Shown here piece after piece: positions 62,080-64,000 of a stretch of DNA of 64,000 nucleotides (position 1 is the first letter of the stretch; the number at the start of each line of letters is the position of its first letter). This stretch comes from Pseudoalteromonas carrageenovora IAM 12662. Its GTDB lineage: Bacteria > Pseudomonadota > Gammaproteobacteria > Enterobacterales > Alteromonadaceae. Location of the stretch: contig NZ_LT965928.1 of assembly GCF_900239935.1 (NCBI RefSeq), positions 1,239,407 to 1,303,406 of the forward strand, read 5' to 3'. The position numbers and the translations under genes were made by a program. The notes beneath the pieces are model-generated. The model had not been told where the DNA came from. It ran no database searches and saw only the letters and a list, made by a program, of their open reading frames with translations.

Positions 62080-62434
62080 CAGCAGCGGTTAATAATAAGT
62101 CGGCTTTAGGGCCGACTTTTTTATTTATGCATACTTATTAGATAATTATACAAACACCCGTTAAAAGTCATTAATATTTCATTTTTTGGGTTTAAGCTAT
62201 ATCAGTGCCTTTAAAATTAAGGGATAATTAATTTATAAAATTTTTATGATACCGGTGTCAAAAGCTAAAAATTGCGTTATCATCTGCACCTTAAATTATA
62301 AAAACAGCACTTTTTTTGCATTTTTAGTTATACTATTGACGTTTAATTTTAGTATGAAAAAGCAGTAATAAGAGTTTTGCTTTTATAAAAAGCATTTTAA
62401 AATCAATTGATTGAAAGAATTAGAGGGTACTTAC
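62080..62434. other. terminator and upstream region of pgi
   Basis: The fusion gene ends in a terminator: stem AAGTCGGC (62097-62104) / GCCGACTT (62111-62118) with a T tract to 62122. The rest of the 355-bp region is AT-rich and should hold the pgi promoter. TATACT at 62329-62334 is a reasonable -10, but I found no good -35 at the right distance. Confidence 0.7.
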
Positions 62435-64000
62435 ATGTCTAACCGAACGCAATTAGCAAGTTGGCAAGCATTATCGCTAAATGCTGCAAAGATGAAACAA
62501 ACACATCTTAAAACGTTATTTGCACAAGATGACACACGCTTTTCTCAATTTTCGACTCAAATACCAGGCGTATTATTCGATTACTCTAAACAACTTATTG
62601 ATAACGACGTTTTTGCCAACTTAATGTCACTTGCTAAAGAGTGTGATATTGCTTCATGGCGCGATAAAATGTTCAGCGGCGAAAAAATAAATATTACTGA
62701 AGATCGCTCAGTGCTTCACACTGCATTACGTAATCGTGCGCATACACCGTTAGTGGTTGATGGCGAAAACGTAACACAAGCAGTAGATGACGAATTAGCA
62801 AAAATTAAAGTATTTGTTGAAAAAGTTCGTAGTGGCCAGTGGTTAGGTTACACAGGTAAAGCAGTAAAAGACGTGGTAAGTATTGGTGTTGGCGGCTCAA
62901 ACTTGGGTCCGCAAATGGCAACAGAGGCGCTAAAAGCGCTTGCTGACGATACTCTAAACGTACATTACGTATCAAATGCAGATGGCGTACAAATTTCATC
63001 GGTATTAAAGGCAATTGACCCTGAAACAACATTATTTGTTATTTCGTCAAAAACATTTACTACCTCAGAAACCATGACAAACGCTAAAACAGCCGTTGAT
63101 TGGTTTTTACAAACAGCAAAAGATGACAGCACTATTGCTAAGCATTTTGTTGCGGTAAGTACAAATTTAGAAAAAACAGCCGCTTTTGGTATCGCGGATG
63201 AAAACGTATTCACTATGTGGGATTGGGTCGGTGGTCGCTTTTCACTTTGGAGTGCGATAGGCTTACCCATTGCTTTATATTTAGGTTATGACGCTTTTGA
63301 AGCCATTTTAGAAGGTGCTTTTGAAGTAGACGAGCACTTTAAATCGGCTCCTTTTGAACAAAATATACCACTTATAATGGCGTTGCTTAGTGTTTGGAAT
63401 ACCAGCTTTTTAGGGTATACAGCACAAGCTATTTTACCTTACGACCAAGCGCTTCATATGTTGCCTGCGTATTTGCAACAAGGTGAAATGGAAAGTAATG
63501 GTAAGCATGTTAATTTTGCAGGTGAAACCGTACCATATACAACAGTGCCAATTATTTGGGGCATGACAGGGATTAACGGACAGCACGCATTTTATCAATG
63601 TTTGCACCAAGGTAATGTAATTGTACCTGCTGATTTTATTGCATCTGTTAAGCCACAAGTAAATGTTGATAAACACCATGATATTTTACTATCTAACTTT
63701 TTAGCGCAAACAGAAGCGATGATGAGTGGTGTAGATGCAAAACAAGTGACAGCAGATTTAACCGCTAAGGGTAAATCGCAGGCGCAAATTGATGAATTAT
63801 TAAATCATAAAATTCATAAGGGTAATCGCCCAACTACGTCTATGCTGTTAGACACTGTAGATGCAAAAACAGTGGGTAGATTAATAGCCCTGTATGAGCA
63901 CAAGATATTTTGCCAAGGCATAATTTTAGAAATTTGTTCGTTTGATCAATGGGGTGTTGAACTAGGTAAAGGTTTAGCATCTAAAATTGAAAGCGAGCTT
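62435..64000 (+). CDS. pgi: glucose-6-phosphate isomerase, 3' end beyond the window
   Basis: The first 522 codons of pgi are present with no stop before the window edge. The usual length is near 549 residues, so about 27 are missing. Motifs include VVSIGVGGSNLGPQMA (sugar-phosphate site), MWDWVGGRFSLWSAIGLP (family signature 1 region) and FDQWGVELGKGLA near the end (signature 2). The enzyme interconverts glucose-6-phosphate and fructose-6-phosphate. It would continue the gluconeogenic path that fbaA and fbp begin at the other end of the window. The start at 62435 follows GAGGG. Confidence 0.97.
   Translation, partial: MSNRTQLASWQALSLNAAKMKQTHLKTLFAQDDTRFSQFSTQIPGVLFDYSKQLIDNDVFANLMSLAKECDIASWRDKMFSGEKINITEDRSVLHTALRNRAHTPLVVDGENVTQAVDDELAKIKVFVEKVRSGQWLGYTGKAVKDVVSIGVGGSNLGPQMATEALKALADDTLNVHYVSNADGVQISSVLKAIDPETTLFVISSKTFTTSETMTNAKTAVDWFLQTAKDDSTIAKHFVAVSTNLEKTAAFGIADENVFTMWDWVGGRFSLWSAIGLPIALYLGYDAFEAILEGAFEVDEHFKSAPFEQNIPLIMALLSVWNTSFLGYTAQAILPYDQALHMLPAYLQQGEMESNGKHVNFAGETVPYTTVPIIWGMTGINGQHAFYQCLHQGNVIVPADFIASVKPQVNVDKHHDILLSNFLAQTEAMMSGVDAKQVTADLTAKGKSQAQIDELLNHKIHKGNRPTTSMLLDTVDAKTVGRLIALYEHKIFCQGIILEICSFDQWGVELGKGLASKIESEL

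Overview
The window looks like a low-GC, AT-rich chromosome segment from a marine gammaproteobacterium of the order Alteromonadales, most likely Pseudoalteromonas. The grounds are the rnfABCDGE-nth operon, gcvR-bcp beside bamC, a full alginate utilisation locus with large TonB-dependent receptors, clustered tRNA genes, and the overall protein style. The assignment rests on gene content and recognised motifs, not on a database search.

Layout. 1-330: two tandem tRNA-Glu genes (the first cut by the window edge) and a decayed third copy. 515-4200: an M16 zinc protease lipoprotein, a DksA/TraR-type zinc finger protein and glyoxalase I. 4201-26172: the alginate locus. One probable operon (4951-15850) encodes a DEH reductase, PL6 and PL17 alginate lyases, KdgF, an MFS uronate transporter, KDG kinase, KDPG aldolase, class II fructose-bisphosphate aldolase and fructose-1,6-bisphosphatase. 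It is followed by a surface lipoprotein with four Ig-like repeats and a PL6-like domain that seems to lack the catalytic residues, and by two TonB-dependent receptors. Together these could take alginate from outer-membrane capture through cleavage to DEH, KDG, KDPG, pyruvate and triose phosphate, and on to fructose-6-phosphate. Four upstream regions in the locus share TTGGTNNACCAA-type sites, which suggests one GntR/FadR-type regulator that is not encoded in the window.

26842-28059: an ECF sigma factor with a co-transcribed four-pass membrane protein and a possible coupled micro-ORF. 28109-34764 (minus strand): rnfABCDGE-nth, with a long lysine/alanine repeat tail on RnfC. 34972-36915: a membrane GGDEF-EAL protein with both motifs degenerate. 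37065-37441: four near-identical tRNA-Asn genes in tandem under a strong promoter. 38505-43497: a MATE transporter, uvrB (probable TTG start) and two methyltransferases. 43599-45842: an unrecognised 340-aa protein, a PspB-like protein, a 314-bp MITE-like fold-back element and an ICMT-like membrane protein. 45919-50145: divergent queC/queE, a perfect 10-copy heptamer repeat beside bcp, gcvR and bamC. 50213-58253: a YjiH-type transporter, a PagL-like protein, an orphan MlaC-family protein, an ankyrin membrane protein, the arsC-wrbA-DUF2069 operon and bepA with an unknown partner. 58400-62079: a TusA-like protein with PerM, then a large cysteine desulfurase / metallo-beta-lactamase / rhodanese fusion. 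62435-64000: pgi, running off the right edge.

The items most worth following up are the triple sulfur-enzyme fusion with its ribosome-binding site inside an inverted repeat, the PL6-like lipoprotein without catalytic residues, the shared alginate operator, and the fold-back repeat element. No CRISPR array, integrase, transposase or rRNA gene was seen.
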